DNA of 64,000 nucleotides from Lachnospiraceae bacterium (GCA_017618195.1 JAFZUW010000053.1:1-64000), one strand, 5' to 3'; positions 18,433 to 27,885 are shown, numbered from the stretch's first letter. Notes: generated by a model from the letters alone, not told the origin. Program-made: numbers and translations.

Positions 18433-18476
18433 ACTCACCCTCCAAACTATCGCCGGCACCATAAGATATTATATCC

Positions 18477-18504
18477 CACGCAGGTGGGTTGCCCCACCTG
18501 CGTG
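18477..18504 (-). other. Stem-loop between the two pilin genes
   Basis: A 12-bp perfect stem CACGCAGGTGGG / CCCACCTGCGTG with a 4-nt loop. On the minus strand GGGATATAATATCTTATG follows, so the U-tract is weak: either a leaky terminator or a 3' stabiliser for the major pilin mRNA. A TATAAT in that tail could also serve as a -10, though I see no good -35. Confidence 0.6.
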
Positions 18505-18637
18505 ATAGGGAATCAGGACTTCATATCTCCGTGCCTTTCAGCACTTCTTTGCACCTTTCGGTACTCTTCTATGCTTTTTGAACATCCTGAAGTTTATTCT
18601 TCAGAAATTTTAGTAAGGCTCAAAGAGTTAATCCGAA

Positions 18638-19060
18638 TTAGTTCCAAGCACCCGTTACGGTAAGAGCTGCGCCGGTACCAGCTGCAGAGCTACTAGCAGG
18701 AGCAACGGTTACGGTGTAGGTCTTGCTCTTGTAGAACTTAGACTTAATATCGAAAGTCTTCGAAGAATAAACATCTTCTACAGAATTCTTCAGGTTGGTG
18801 TAGCTAGAGCACTTGCTTGCAATACCGTTAGTATTTGCGAACTGGAACTGTGCACCGTTGCAGATCTCGTCATAAACACAGATCTCAGCTGCAGCGATCT
18901 CAATCGTGTGACGAACTTCCTCAGCCATGTCTTCATCAGTACCGCGACGGGTCTTTTCAACGTAGCTAAGATAAGCGGGAGCCAAAATACCAACCAATAC
19001 TGCCATGATCGCTACTACTACGATCAACTCAACGAGTGAAAAACCTTTGTTCTTGTTCAT
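18638..19060 (-). CDS. pilA: Probable major type IV pilin
   Basis: The 140-residue prepilin starts MNKNKG followed by FSLVELIVVVAIMAVLVGIL and has Glu at +5. The head has two or three cysteines (EICVYDEICNGAQ and KCSSYTN) that could form a disulfide loop, and a C-terminal Ser/Ala/Gly-rich stretch. It is the first pilin gene after pilC, has a strong ribosome site (GGAGG), a 120-bp leader and a hairpin after it, all consistent with the most expressed subunit. That assignment is inference. Confidence 0.85.
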   Translation of the reverse strand: MNKNKGFSLVELIVVVAIMAVLVGILAPAYLSYVEKTRRGTDEDMAEEVRHTIEIAAAEICVYDEICNGAQFQFANTNGIASKCSSYTNLKNSVEDVYSSKTFDIKSKFYKSKTYTVTVAPASSSAAGTGAALTVTGAWN

Positions 19061-19180
19061 AGAAACATTCCTCCATTTTCATATAATATTAGTTTTCTCA
19101 ATCCGGTTACGGTTCCTCATTCCGCAACCTTCTATCTTAAACAACTGCCGTCCCTATTCCGGCGGTCATTTAATTCAATG

Positions 19181-20392
19181 TTACAGGTTGTCGAGACCTT
19201 TGTACAGGCTGAGCATCGGCATTACGCATGCTCCGACAAGAATACCAACGAATACCGCAATAACCAGAATGATGATAGGTTCCATAACGGAAAGCAGGTT
19301 CTGCGTTGCGTTCTCAACTTCTTCATCATAATAGTCTGCCATCTTGGTGAGCATGGAGTCCATATCACCGGTTTCCTCACCGATCTTGGTCATGTGAACA
19401 ACCATCGGCGGGAATATCGCGGCTCTCTTAAGCGGCTCGGAAAGCGGTACACCTTTCTTAACCTCTTCCTTCGCTTCAAGCACGGCCTGACGGAATACGT
19501 AATTGCTCATCGTCTTGGCACTGATGTCAAGCGCGTCAATCATCGAAATACCGGATGATGTAAGCGTTGCAAGCGTTCTTGCAAGTCTCGATGACGAAGT
19601 CTTAATGGTGAAATCCTTGAATGCGGGAATCTTGATTGCGGCATTGGCAAGGAATATTGTTCCTGTTTGCGATGCACTGAATATCTTTATTCCGATAACA
19701 ATGGCAATCAATATCGCCACAATTAGTATGACGTTATTCTTAAAGAAATCCGCAGCAGCCATAACTGCAAGCGTCAACGCCGGCATCTTCGTGTCCATGT
19801 CTTTAAACATTTCCATGAAGTTCGGAATAACGAATGCCATCATAACGATCATTACGATGATGGCTACGACAACAACCACGATCGGGTAGATCAAAGCCTT
19901 CTTGATCATCGCCGACAGCTTGGTGTCTTTCTCAAACTGCGTTGCCATACGGTCAAGGGATACGTCGATACTACCGGATGCCTCACCGGCTTCCACCATG
20001 TTGATCATCATGGACGGGAATATATCGCTCCGCTCTCTTAATGCGTTGGCAAAACTTTCACCTTTTGCGATATTGGCTTTAACTTCGCCGAGGGCTTTCT
20101 TAAGGTTCTTGTTCTCGGTCTGATCCTCCATCATTCCCATTGCGTCTACAATCGGAACGCCGGCGTTCAGAATGGATACGAACTGGCGGCAGAATACGCT
20201 GAGATCTCGTTTGCTGACACCGCTACCGCCGATGTTAACGTCCTTATTTAAGAACGACTGCTCGCTGACCTTCAACGGAACCAGGCCTTCACCTTTGAGC
20301 ATCGTCTGCGCTCTGTCCGGTGAAGCCGCTTCAATATTGCCCTTCTTCTTACGGCCCATCTTGTCGACGGCCTCATATGCATATGCGGGCAT
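19181..20392 (-). CDS. pilC: Pilus inner-membrane platform protein PilC
   Basis: The 403-residue member of the type II secretion F family has two repeated T2SSF domains (about 70-193 and 270-395), each with its G-x-P-hydrophobic core (SILNAGVPIVDAM and TLTSSGISMIDALD) and the EAGEASGSID / KIGEETGDMD repeats. Three long membrane segments are visible near 168-192, 215-235 and 370-395. It anchors the PilB/PilT motors to the assembly platform. AAAGGAGGAA precedes the ATG. Confidence 0.94.
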   Translation of the reverse strand: MPAYAYEAVDKMGRKKKGNIEAASPDRAQTMLKGEGLVPLKVSEQSFLNKDVNIGGSGVSKRDLSVFCRQFVSILNAGVPIVDAMGMMEDQTENKNLKKALGEVKANIAKGESFANALRERSDIFPSMMINMVEAGEASGSIDVSLDRMATQFEKDTKLSAMIKKALIYPIVVVVVAIIVMIVMMAFVIPNFMEMFKDMDTKMPALTLAVMAAADFFKNNVILIVAILIAIVIGIKIFSASQTGTIFLANAAIKIPAFKDFTIKTSSSRLARTLATLTSSGISMIDALDISAKTMSNYVFRQAVLEAKEEVKKGVPLSEPLKRAAIFPPMVVHMTKIGEETGDMDSMLTKMADYYDEEVENATQNLLSVMEPIIILVIAVFVGILVGACVMPMLSLYKGLDNL

Positions 20393-20418
20393 CGGTAATT
20401 CCTCCTTTTTCTAACCGG

Positions 20419-21483
20419 TTAGAATGTAACCTTCCGGCTCATAGCGATTGTATCTTGCGCGTAATTCAAGCAGTTCTCTGCACTGATCAAACCGCCGATA
20501 TACAGGTTATAAAGTGCGTCGTCCATGGACTGCATGCCCTGTTTCTTGCTGGTCTGAATCATGGACGGGATCTGGAAGGCTTTACCTTCACGGATCAGGT
20601 TTCTGATGGCGCTTGTTCCCATCATTACTTCGAATGCGGCAACACGGCCGGAACCGGTCTGGATCGGAAGCAGCTGCTGCGAAATAACACATTCAATAAC
20701 GCTTGCAAGCTGTACTCTGATCTGCTGCTGCTGATGCGGCGGGAATACGTCGATAACACGGTTGATCGTATCGGCTGCACTGTTCGTATGCAGCGTTGAG
20801 AATACGAGGTGTCCGGTCTCAGCTGCGGTAATCGCGGTCTGGATGGTTTCCAGGTCACGCATCTCACCGACGAGAATAACGTCCGGGTCTTCACGGAGCG
20901 CTGCACGAAGCGCGCCGGAATACGTTTCGGTATCATCACCGATCTCACGCTGGTTTACGATGGACTTCTCATGACGATGCAGATACTCGATAGGATCCTC
21001 AATCGTGATGATGTGCTTCGCGTAAGTCTTGTTGATCATGTTGATGAGAGAAGCGAGCGTCGTGGACTTACCGGAACCGGTTGCTCCCGTTACGAGAACG
21101 AGTCCCCTCTTTCTCGTACAGAGTTCCTGAACCGCGGCGGGAAGTCCGAGCTCTCTCGGTGCCGGAATCTTAAACGGCAGGAGTCGCATGACCATCGCCA
21201 GCGTTCCCCTCTGCTTAAATACGTTTACACGGAAACGTCCGCGTCCGTAAAGAGAGTATGCGAAGTCGATCTCGCCGGTCTTATCCATGATCTCAACCAG
21301 ACGGTCATTGTCCGCGAAAAGCGGAACAACCAGCTCTTCGATCGTTTCCGGGGTAAGCTTCTCGGTATCAAGCGGTCTTAAATCGCCGTCGATACGGAAT
21401 ATAACGGGTCTTCCTGCAGTGATGTGAACGTCCGACGCATGTCGGTTGACGGCTTCCTGCAAAATATCGTCTAATTCTCTCAT
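20419..21483 (-). CDS. pilT: Pilus retraction ATPase PilT
   Basis: The 354-residue hexameric ATPase shows VTGATGSGKSTTLA (Walker A, near residue 130), ITIEDPIEYLH (Asp box), VILVGEMRDLETI (Walker B), STLHTNSAADTINRV (His box) and the PilT-specific AIRNLIREGK motif near 290, which separates retraction from extension ATPases. It depolymerises pili and powers twitching motility. It lies between pilB and pilC, 49 bp after pilB. Confidence 0.95.
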   Translation of the reverse strand: MRELDDILQEAVNRHASDVHITAGRPVIFRIDGDLRPLDTEKLTPETIEELVVPLFADNDRLVEIMDKTGEIDFAYSLYGRGRFRVNVFKQRGTLAMVMRLLPFKIPAPRELGLPAAVQELCTRKRGLVLVTGATGSGKSTTLASLINMINKTYAKHIITIEDPIEYLHRHEKSIVNQREIGDDTETYSGALRAALREDPDVILVGEMRDLETIQTAITAAETGHLVFSTLHTNSAADTINRVIDVFPPHQQQQIRVQLASVIECVISQQLLPIQTGSGRVAAFEVMMGTSAIRNLIREGKAFQIPSMIQTSKKQGMQSMDDALYNLYIGGLISAENCLNYAQDTIAMSRKVTF

Positions 21484-21531
21484 GTTCCTGTCCGTTCCTC
21501 TTTCCTGATTATTACCGGCGCTGTGCCGCTT

Positions 21532-23235
21532 TTAGCTTTCGAAGGATACTCTGAGCATCTCGGAGTATGACGTGATACCCTGAAGCGCCGTTCTTGCCGC
21601 GCTCATACGGAGCGTGCTCATTCCCTCTTCCAGAGCGGCCTGTTTCAAAACATCCGAATCCTCGCGGTTCGAAATGATCTTCTTAAGGCGAGGGGTGATT
21701 TCCATAATCTCGTAAACACCGATACGTCCTTTATAGCCTCGGTTGCAATACATGCAGCCTACCGGCTCGTACAGAACCACATTGGGCGTATCCGGACGGA
21801 TCCCCATGGTCCGTTTCTCCTCTTCGGTAGCGTACCGCGCCTGTCTGCACTTCGGGCAGAGGCGGCGTACAAGTCGCTGTGCGATAACTCCGACTACGGA
21901 GTCCGCAATCAGGTAACTTTCAACGCCCATATCAAGGAGTCGGGCGATTGTGGCTGCCGAACTGTTCGTATGCAGGGTACTTACTACCAGGTGACCGGTA
22001 ATGGAAGCCTGTACTGCGATCTGCGCCGTCTCACCGTCTCGAATCTCACCGATCATGATAATGTCCGGGTCCTGACGGAGTATGGAACGAAGCGCGGACG
22101 CGAAGGTAAGTCCCGCTTTCACGTTAACGTGTACCTGGTTGATTCCGTTGATGTTCGCCTCTACAGGGTCCTCAACCGTAATGATGTTAACGTCTTCTTT
22201 ATTCAATTCGCTTAATGCGGTATAGAGCGTTGTTGACTTACCGGAACCGGTAGGCCCGGTAACAAGGATGATTCCGTGCGGGTTTGAAAGGATATGGTCG
22301 AACTTCTTCATCTCCGCATCGCCGAAACCGAGGTCCTTCTTGCTTCTCGTGAGTGCCGTCTTCTGAGCGAGTCGCATTACGCACTTCTCACCGTAGTATG
22401 TCGGAAGAACGGAAACACGGATATCGTACTCGACACGGTCAACCGTAATACTGATACGACCGTCCTGCGGTTTACGCTTCTCGGAAATATCCATGCCGCC
22501 CATGATCTTAAGTCGGGCGATGATTGCGGGAAGCATTCCGATGTCGTATGTGATCTGTTCGAAGAGCGCGCCGTCGATTCGGTACCGGATACGTACTTTC
22601 GTTTCAAGCGCCTCTACATGAATATCGGACGCTCTCTGACGGGCCGCCGATTCGATCATGTTACGAACCATGATAACGATCGGGGAGTCGGCTACGGCGT
22701 CTTCGGCGTCTTCTTCATCACCGATGGCTTTCTTCGCTTCACGCTCTTTCGCATAAGCTTCTGCGGCGTCGAGCGCTTCCGCGTTACCGAAGTACTTATC
22801 GATACAAATCATGATGTCATGCGTTGTAGCGATGTACGGCTCAATGTCCATATGCGTAACCATGGCAAGGTCATCGATTGCGACCATGTCCATCGGGTCA
22901 GCCATTGCAACGCGAAGGATGTTCGTATTGCCGGATGCATACGCAAAAGGCATAACCATGTATTTACGAAGGATGTTCGGGTTGACAAGATTAACGATGT
23001 CGTCCGGAATCTTCATGGTTGAGGGAGCTACCATCTCAACGCCCAACTGTCTGGTGAGCGCCTTCGTGATGTTCTCCTCGGAAGTGAAGCCAAGGTCAAC
23101 CAGTGTCTCGCCGAGACGCTTTCCGTTGGTCTTCCGAACCTCCATGGCCTGTTCGATCTGTTCCGGTGTAACCACGTGCTCGGATACGAGCATGTCACCG
23201 AGTCTTTTCTTCTTACGATAGAGCTCGCCAGCCAT
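21532..23235 (-). CDS. pilB: Pilus extension ATPase PilB
   Basis: The 567-residue ATPase has an N-terminal MshEN-type domain (about 1-150: LGDMLVSEHVVTPEQIEQAM, then GKRLGETLVDLGFTSEENI), a form that in some homologues binds cyclic di-GMP. The motor follows: VTGPTGSGKSTTLYTAL (Walker A, near 332), IMIGEIRDGETAQIA (Walker B), and a zinc-type pair CPKC and CMYC near 470-500 typical of GspE/PilB. It polymerises pilins. As first gene of the operon it has GGGAGG 6 nt before the ATG and a sigma-A-type promoter just upstream. Confidence 0.95.
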   Translation of the reverse strand: MAGELYRKKKRLGDMLVSEHVVTPEQIEQAMEVRKTNGKRLGETLVDLGFTSEENITKALTRQLGVEMVAPSTMKIPDDIVNLVNPNILRKYMVMPFAYASGNTNILRVAMADPMDMVAIDDLAMVTHMDIEPYIATTHDIMICIDKYFGNAEALDAAEAYAKEREAKKAIGDEEDAEDAVADSPIVIMVRNMIESAARQRASDIHVEALETKVRIRYRIDGALFEQITYDIGMLPAIIARLKIMGGMDISEKRKPQDGRISITVDRVEYDIRVSVLPTYYGEKCVMRLAQKTALTRSKKDLGFGDAEMKKFDHILSNPHGIILVTGPTGSGKSTTLYTALSELNKEDVNIITVEDPVEANINGINQVHVNVKAGLTFASALRSILRQDPDIIMIGEIRDGETAQIAVQASITGHLVVSTLHTNSSAATIARLLDMGVESYLIADSVVGVIAQRLVRRLCPKCRQARYATEEEKRTMGIRPDTPNVVLYEPVGCMYCNRGYKGRIGVYEIMEITPRLKKIISNREDSDVLKQAALEEGMSTLRMSAARTALQGITSYSEMLRVSFES

Positions 23236-23280
23236 GTGAAGCCTCCCAAATGCCTGAATGATTGTTTTATCTACAATTAG

Positions 23281-23309
23281 AGAATATCACTTTCCGTAAA
23301 ATATTGCAA
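23281..23309 (-). promoter_or_regulatory. Promoter of the type IV pilus operon
   Basis: On the minus strand: TTGCAA (23304-23309), 17-bp spacer, TATTCT (23281-23286), about 45 bp before the pilB ATG. The leader is too short for a cyclic di-GMP riboswitch. The 296-bp gap 23236-23531 is AT-rich and also holds two copies of TTGTAAACA (23431-23439 and about 23518-23527); I see no gene in it. Confidence 0.65.
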
Positions 23310-23531
23310 GGCAAAACAATGATTTTTTGTGCATTTCTTTCAATATTCTTTCGCCTCTTGTGTTTTCTCAAAACAAGACTTCAAGATATTGTGGTCAAAC
23401 CCAGTAAAATCAAGGTTTTGCGGCTATAATTTGTAAACATTTTGTTAACAAGTGAAACTTTTTACACTATTTGAATCCTTTTTCTATGCAATATTTTCCG
23501 TCATAAATCATGAACAAATTGTAAACACGGC

Positions 23532-24266
23532 TCAAAAACCGTACATTCCCGAGACTTCTTCGGTGTAAATTCCGGGTTTTTGCCAGATTATCAGCGGTTT
23601 TTCGACCTGAAGCCGGGACTTTCCGCCCTTCACACACGCGATCAATACCATGTCGGGTTCTCGGTCCGCGTACGGATATACAAGCCTTAAGCGCTTTGGT
23701 TCCAGTCCGCACCTCTGAAGCGTACCGAACAGTTCAACGAGACGAAACGGCCTGTGAACGAGATAAAACCGTCCTCCGGGCTTCAAAACCCCCGCGGCCG
23801 CTTCCGCCACATCGGAAAATGTGCACAAAAGTTCATGCCTTGCAATCGCCTTGGCATCGGCCGGATTGACCAGTCCGTGACCGCCCGTCATGTACGGCGG
23901 ATTGCTCACAACCACGTCATAAGAGGCTTTCCCGAACAGTGAAACTGCGTTTTTTATGTCTCCCGCAACGATATCAATCCTGTCGGAAAGGCCGTTCATC
24001 CGTACGCTTCGAAGCGCCATATCCGCGCTTTCCGGCTGGATTTCAAGCCCCGTAAGGCGCTCGGCCTCGGTCTTTGCGGACATTAAAAGCGGCAGTATTC
24101 CCGTCCCCGTTCCGAGATCCAGCACGGTTTCCCCGCGTTTTGCAGACGCAAAACCGGACAGCAGCACCGCATCCATTCCGAAACAAAACCGTTTTCTGTC
24201 CTGAATCAAAACAAGACCGTTCCTTTGCAGGTTGACGATCTGTTCCGTTTCCTTTAATTCTGTCAT
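23532..24266 (-). CDS. trmN6: tRNA1(Val) adenine N6-methyltransferase-like (YabB/TrmN6)
   Basis: The 244-residue Rossmann methyltransferase has SAM motif I LDLGTGTGILPLLMSAK near residue 50 and the catalytic NPPY in VVVSNPPYMTGG near 122, as expected for N6-adenine methylation. It matches the YabB/TrmN6 group, which methylates A37 of tRNA. The place after ricT and holB fits the conserved Firmicute cluster in which yabB follows yaaT. It starts 5 bp after the ricT stop, so the two are probably translated together. Confidence 0.85.
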   Translation of the reverse strand: MTELKETEQIVNLQRNGLVLIQDRKRFCFGMDAVLLSGFASAKRGETVLDLGTGTGILPLLMSAKTEAERLTGLEIQPESADMALRSVRMNGLSDRIDIVAGDIKNAVSLFGKASYDVVVSNPPYMTGGHGLVNPADAKAIARHELLCTFSDVAEAAAGVLKPGGRFYLVHRPFRLVELFGTLQRCGLEPKRLRLVYPYADREPDMVLIACVKGGKSRLQVEKPLIIWQKPGIYTEEVSGMYGF

Positions 24267-24271
24267 AAGAG

Positions 24272-25159
24272 TTACTCCAGTTCGCGAAGCGCCTTCTCCG
24301 CAGCTGCTTCCTCACGCGATTCACGCCGCTGTTTTCTCGGTTTAAAGCGCAGTTCATCCGCCTTGTATTCGCGGATTTCCTTCTCGTCTCCGTCCGCACC
24401 GTTCACATGAACGATAACCTTTACCTTCTGCTTCAGCACGTTCAGGTCTGCAACCTCTCCGGTCAGACCGTCCGGAGTGTGTACAACATCCCCGAGGTTC
24501 GGCAGACGACTGTTCAGATACTCATAAGCTTCCTCTTCATGCTTGAGGCAGCACATCAAACGTCCGCAGTTTCCGCTGATCTTGGTCGGATTGAGGGACA
24601 GGTTCTGTTCCTTCGCCATTTTAACGGATACGGGAATAAATTCGGAAAGATACGTATGGCAGCACAGTTCCCTTCCGCAGATTCCGATCCCGCCGCGCAG
24701 CTTCGTCTCGTCGCGTACGCCGACCTGTCTCAGCTCGATTCTCGTATGGAATACCGTCGCCAGGTCCTTTACCAGCTCACGGAAATCCACACGTCCGTCC
24801 GCTGTGAAATAAAACAGAAGCTTACTGTTGTCAAAGGTGTACTCACACCCGATCAGTTTCATCTCAAGCCCGTGCTTGTTCACTTTCTCGGTACATACGG
24901 CAAGCGCTTCCGCCTCCCGCGCGGAATTCCTGCGAACCTGCTCGTCATCCTCGGGCGTGGCAAGACGGATGATCGGCTTTAACGGCGGAAGATCTTTCGT
25001 TTCCTCAATCTCACGCTTTCCAAGCACAACCTGTCCGTACTCGACACCTCTGGCGGTCTCTACGATAACATGTGTTCCGACTTCAACGTCCAGTCCTGCG
25101 GGATCAAAATAGTAAATCTTCCCCGCCGGGCGGAATCTTACTCCGATAATTTCTGTCAT
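24272..25159 (-). CDS. ricT: RicT/YaaT, PSP1-domain protein
   Basis: The 295-residue protein begins MTEIIGVRFRPAGKIYYFDP, as YaaT proteins do, and carries the PSP1 core with the cysteine sets GGIGICGRELCCHTYL and GNCGRLMCCLKHEE, which hold Fe-S clusters in the RicAFT (Y) complex. That complex controls RNase Y-dependent mRNA processing and Spo0A activation in Bacillus. The C-terminus is Arg/Glu-rich. I chose the ATG at 25159 by alignment with homologues; the ATG eight codons upstream has AAAGGA only 1-2 nt away. RicA and RicF are not in this window. Confidence 0.9.
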   Translation of the reverse strand: MTEIIGVRFRPAGKIYYFDPAGLDVEVGTHVIVETARGVEYGQVVLGKREIEETKDLPPLKPIIRLATPEDDEQVRRNSAREAEALAVCTEKVNKHGLEMKLIGCEYTFDNSKLLFYFTADGRVDFRELVKDLATVFHTRIELRQVGVRDETKLRGGIGICGRELCCHTYLSEFIPVSVKMAKEQNLSLNPTKISGNCGRLMCCLKHEEEAYEYLNSRLPNLGDVVHTPDGLTGEVADLNVLKQKVKVIVHVNGADGDEKEIREYKADELRFKPRKQRRESREEAAAEKALRELE

Positions 25160-25210
25160 GGTTCTGTGTGCCGTAAACGGCATATCCTTTCTTTATTCTG
25201 ACTCCGTCTA

Positions 25211-26203
25211 TTAACGGAAACAATCCTTCATATGAAGCAGCATCAGCCAGACCGCCGGTTCTAACGTCACGTTGGCACGCCGCTTATCCGCCAGCACCTG
25301 CAGTTCTTTCTGAAGTCCCTTAATCCCCTCATAAGAAATTCTGGCCGCCTGCGCCTGAAGCGTCGATTCTTCCTGCGAGAACATCGGCGATGCCTTCTTA
25401 CCTGCCGCCTTAACCAAAAGCAGGTCACGGATCCACACCTGCATCAGTTCCAGCATACCGTTAAGATCATCCTTGCCTGACGCAAGACTTTTCGCAGTAA
25501 TCGCCATGCGCTCATCTCCCATATCGGGGAGCGCCTGCATGATTCCGACCGCCGCATCCTTCTGCTTTCGGAACTCGTCCGAAGCTGCAATCGTAAGCGC
25601 CTTCCCGGGGCTTCCTCCGGCAAGCGCGGCTGCAAGCCTCGCCCGGTAATCGGGGATCTGCGCCCGTTCCATCAGAAACGGCACCAGCTCGCTCTCTGCC
25701 ACCGGCAGGAGCGAAAGCAATACGGCTCTTGACAGAATCGTCGGCAGGAATGCATTACGATTATTGGTCAGTAACAGTATAATACCATATTCCGGCGGTT
25801 CTTCAAGCGTTTTTAACAAAGCATTCTGCGCCTGCTCGTTCATCTTCTCGGCTTCATCCACGATAAAGATGCGGTACGGACCTGCGTAAGGCTTGATATC
25901 CATAGGCGTACAAAGCTGCGTACGGATGTCATCCACACCGATTACACTCTTCTCATGAGTCACATAGAACACGTCCGGCTGGTTTCCGGATTCCATCTGC
26001 AGACAGGAGATACACCGGCCGCACGGCTCCGCTCCGCCCTCACGGCACTGAAGCGCTGCTGCCAGCGTTTTGGCCGTAAGCCTCTTGCCGATTCCGTCAT
26101 CTCCTTCGAATATGTATGCGTGACCAATCTGACCGGTCTGAACGCCCTGCTGAAGATGTTCGATTATACTCTTGTGACCGATTATGTCACGAAAGGACAG
26201 CAT
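25211..26203 (-). CDS. holB: DNA polymerase III delta' subunit
   Basis: The 330-residue clamp-loader subunit has P-loop-like FEGDDGIGKRLTAKTLA near residue 33, a zinc module C-x8-C-x2-C-x2-C (CREGGAEPCGRCISC) near 54, the DEAEKMNEQAQNALLKTLEEPP motif near 115 and TILSRA. It loads the sliding clamp. The P-loop reads GDDGIGKR, close to but not identical with GxxGxGK(S/T), as is common for delta'. AGGAGG precedes the ATG. It sits 16 bp after the kinase-like gene and upstream of ricT. Confidence 0.93.
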   Translation of the reverse strand: MLSFRDIIGHKSIIEHLQQGVQTGQIGHAYIFEGDDGIGKRLTAKTLAAALQCREGGAEPCGRCISCLQMESGNQPDVFYVTHEKSVIGVDDIRTQLCTPMDIKPYAGPYRIFIVDEAEKMNEQAQNALLKTLEEPPEYGIILLLTNNRNAFLPTILSRAVLLSLLPVAESELVPFLMERAQIPDYRARLAAALAGGSPGKALTIAASDEFRKQKDAAVGIMQALPDMGDERMAITAKSLASGKDDLNGMLELMQVWIRDLLLVKAAGKKASPMFSQEESTLQAQAARISYEGIKGLQKELQVLADKRRANVTLEPAVWLMLLHMKDCFR

Positions 26204-26218
26204 TCCCTTTCCTCCTGC

Positions 26219-26809
26219 CTATCGGCATTCCTTACGGATCATCTTACAAATCTCTTCAAGCACGCGGTCGTAATCATCATTTTGATAACGCCGTGTAATC
26301 CCAAGCTCGCTGAGCCGCTCTTCGGAGAAATCCTTTGCGTCCGCCAGAAATCTGCGGCACAATTCTTCATAGCGCGGACAAGTCTGGCTTCTCTCGCGCT
26401 CTACGGCACGTGCAAGACGCAGTCCGTCTTCCACCTCAACGTAAATCGGAACGACCTGCCCCGCTCCGAAATAGTCTCTCAGCTTCTCATACGCTTCCAA
26501 CGTTACAATAAGGATGCTGCTGCCGTTTGTAAGGTCAATCTGCCCATCATCGGCAGTCAGATAATACCACGGACCATATACCGTGTGGTAGCATCGTGAT
26601 TCGATTACCTTCCCCGTCCCTTCCAAATCGCGCATCCGCTCTTCGGAGATAAAGTGATATTCCCTTCCTTCCTCTTCACCTTCCCGCATCGGGCGGGTCG
26701 TGTAAGGGACAACGGTATTAAGCGTTCCGCGGAAGCGCGCAACGATATCCTTATAAAGCGTATCCTTTCCGGATGCGCTCTTGCCCATGATTAAAAACAG
26801 TTTAGCCAT
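26219..26809 (-). CDS. Guanylate-kinase-like protein
   Basis: The 196-residue nucleotide kinase has P-loop LFLIMGKSASGKDTLYKDI at the N-terminus and the guanylate-binding segment PYTTRPMREGEEEGREYHFIS near 40-60, as in guanylate kinase. The Walker A ends KDT rather than KST, and the C-terminal half diverges, so GMP as substrate is likely but not certain. The start at 26809 lies 1 bp after the stop of the DUF2304 gene (TGAT-ATG), with AAGGATG inside that gene as ribosome site, so translation is coupled. Confidence 0.8.
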   Translation of the reverse strand: MAKLFLIMGKSASGKDTLYKDIVARFRGTLNTVVPYTTRPMREGEEEGREYHFISEERMRDLEGTGKVIESRCYHTVYGPWYYLTADDGQIDLTNGSSILIVTLEAYEKLRDYFGAGQVVPIYVEVEDGLRLARAVERERSQTCPRYEELCRRFLADAKDFSEERLSELGITRRYQNDDYDRVLEEICKMIRKECR

Positions 26810-26810
26810 A

Positions 26811-27173
26811 TCAATCTTTCGCATCCTTCTTTACTTCTTCGGAATTCAGTGCCCGATCAACGGAAACATCCTCAACCATTCCGTCCAGTTTCGCCTCCAA
26901 TTGGGAAACCTTCACGGAAAGACCGAAGCAGCGTGTTATTACCAGAAAGATTACAACCAGATATACAAAATTTACAGGAGACTGAACCCCAAGAAGGTCG
27001 GTAAACCACTCTACCGCTTCCGGGAATATGCTCATAAAAATCAGCGCAACTGCGAAGAATATCCAAAACAGGACATCCGCAATCTGCATCTGTGACTTTT
27101 TGATTTTCTTACGAATATAAAAGCCGGTCAGCACCGAGCCCACAATCAACATAATTCTTAACGGAAGCGACAT
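26811..27173 (-). CDS. DUF2304 membrane protein
   Basis: A 120-residue protein with two or three hydrophobic helices (RIMLIVGSVLTGFYI, VLFWIFFAVALIFMSIFP, VNFVYLVVIFLVITRCF) and a C-terminal coiled coil (SVKVSQLEAKLDGMVEDV). The pattern, with FPEAVEWFTDLLGVQSPVN between helices, fits DUF2304, a family usually encoded next to polyprenyl-phosphate glycosyltransferases, as here (1 bp after the GT2 gene). Proposed roles for the family concern flipping or anchoring of lipid-linked sugars; none is proven. Confidence 0.75.
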   Translation of the reverse strand: MSLPLRIMLIVGSVLTGFYIRKKIKKSQMQIADVLFWIFFAVALIFMSIFPEAVEWFTDLLGVQSPVNFVYLVVIFLVITRCFGLSVKVSQLEAKLDGMVEDVSVDRALNSEEVKKDAKD

Positions 27174-27174
27174 A

Positions 27175-27885
27175 TTACACCTTCTTTCGAAACCATTGAA
27201 CGACCAGAATCGACATACACATGCGGATCATATATTTCATTGAGGCGATTGCAGTCAGGTAACTCTCGCCAGCGATACGCTCCTGCATCTCAACCTGAAC
27301 CTCGCGCACATTCGCCCCGCAACGAATCAGGAAAGCTACTGTATCAGGTTCCGGTCCGTAGTTTACCTGATTGGCAAGAATCTCGATCATACGTCGATTA
27401 TACATCCGCATCCCCGATGTCGGATCGTTAATCTTTCGTCCCGTGGTAAGTTTGATACAGGAAGAAATGATCCGGCTCCCGAACATCCTGAGACTCCGCG
27501 GCTTCTTAACATTGACAAACCGGGATCCAATCACAATGTCACATTCTTCGTTTTCGGCCGCTTTAAGCATTGTTTCAATATATTGGGGGTCATGTTGCCC
27601 GTCACCATCATATTGAAGTGCATACTCGTATCCCTTTCGCAAGGCATATTTCATACCTCCCTGAAAGGCTCCTGCCAACCCGAGATTGACCGGATAATCC
27701 ACCAACGGATATCCGTTCTCCTTACATATTTCCGCTGTACGGTCTTTGGACCCGTCATTGATCACTATATAATCCTGCTCCGGATACTCTCGGATTAGTT
27801 TGTCAACAACCCGCGCAATATTGCCTTCTTCATTATACGCAGGGATGATCAGAAGAAGTTTGCTTTGCAACTCAGCCCCTCCCAT
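27175..27885 (-). CDS. Glycosyltransferase family 2 (polyprenyl-P sugar type)
   Basis: The 236-residue GT-A enzyme has LLIIPAYNEEGNI at the N-terminus, VINDGSKDRT, a DxD-type metal site in LQYDGDGQHDP near 95, and GSRFVN and DPTSGMRMYNR, the pattern of dolichyl- or undecaprenyl-phosphate mannosyl/glucosyl synthases. No C-terminal membrane helices are evident, so DUF2304 may supply them. It likely makes a lipid-linked monosaccharide donor for a GT-C enzyme such as the STT3-like or the 41425-42900 protein. Start: the ATG follows the STT3-like stop by 2 bp; a TTG at 27870 with GGGAGGGG 5 nt upstream is an alternative. Confidence 0.85.
   Translation of the reverse strand: MGGAELQSKLLLIIPAYNEEGNIARVVDKLIREYPEQDYIVINDGSKDRTAEICKENGYPLVDYPVNLGLAGAFQGGMKYALRKGYEYALQYDGDGQHDPQYIETMLKAAENEECDIVIGSRFVNVKKPRSLRMFGSRIISSCIKLTTGRKINDPTSGMRMYNRRMIEILANQVNYGPEPDTVAFLIRCGANVREVQVEMQERIAGESYLTAIASMKYMIRMCMSILVVQWFRKKV

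Noticed and set aside
23236..23310. Cyclic di-GMP riboswitch before the pilus operon
   Set aside because: The leader after the promoter is about 40 nt and no conserved core is present.
23402..23430. Plus-strand promoter with TATAAT at 23425-23430
   Set aside because: No acceptable -35 at the right distance and no plus-strand gene follows.
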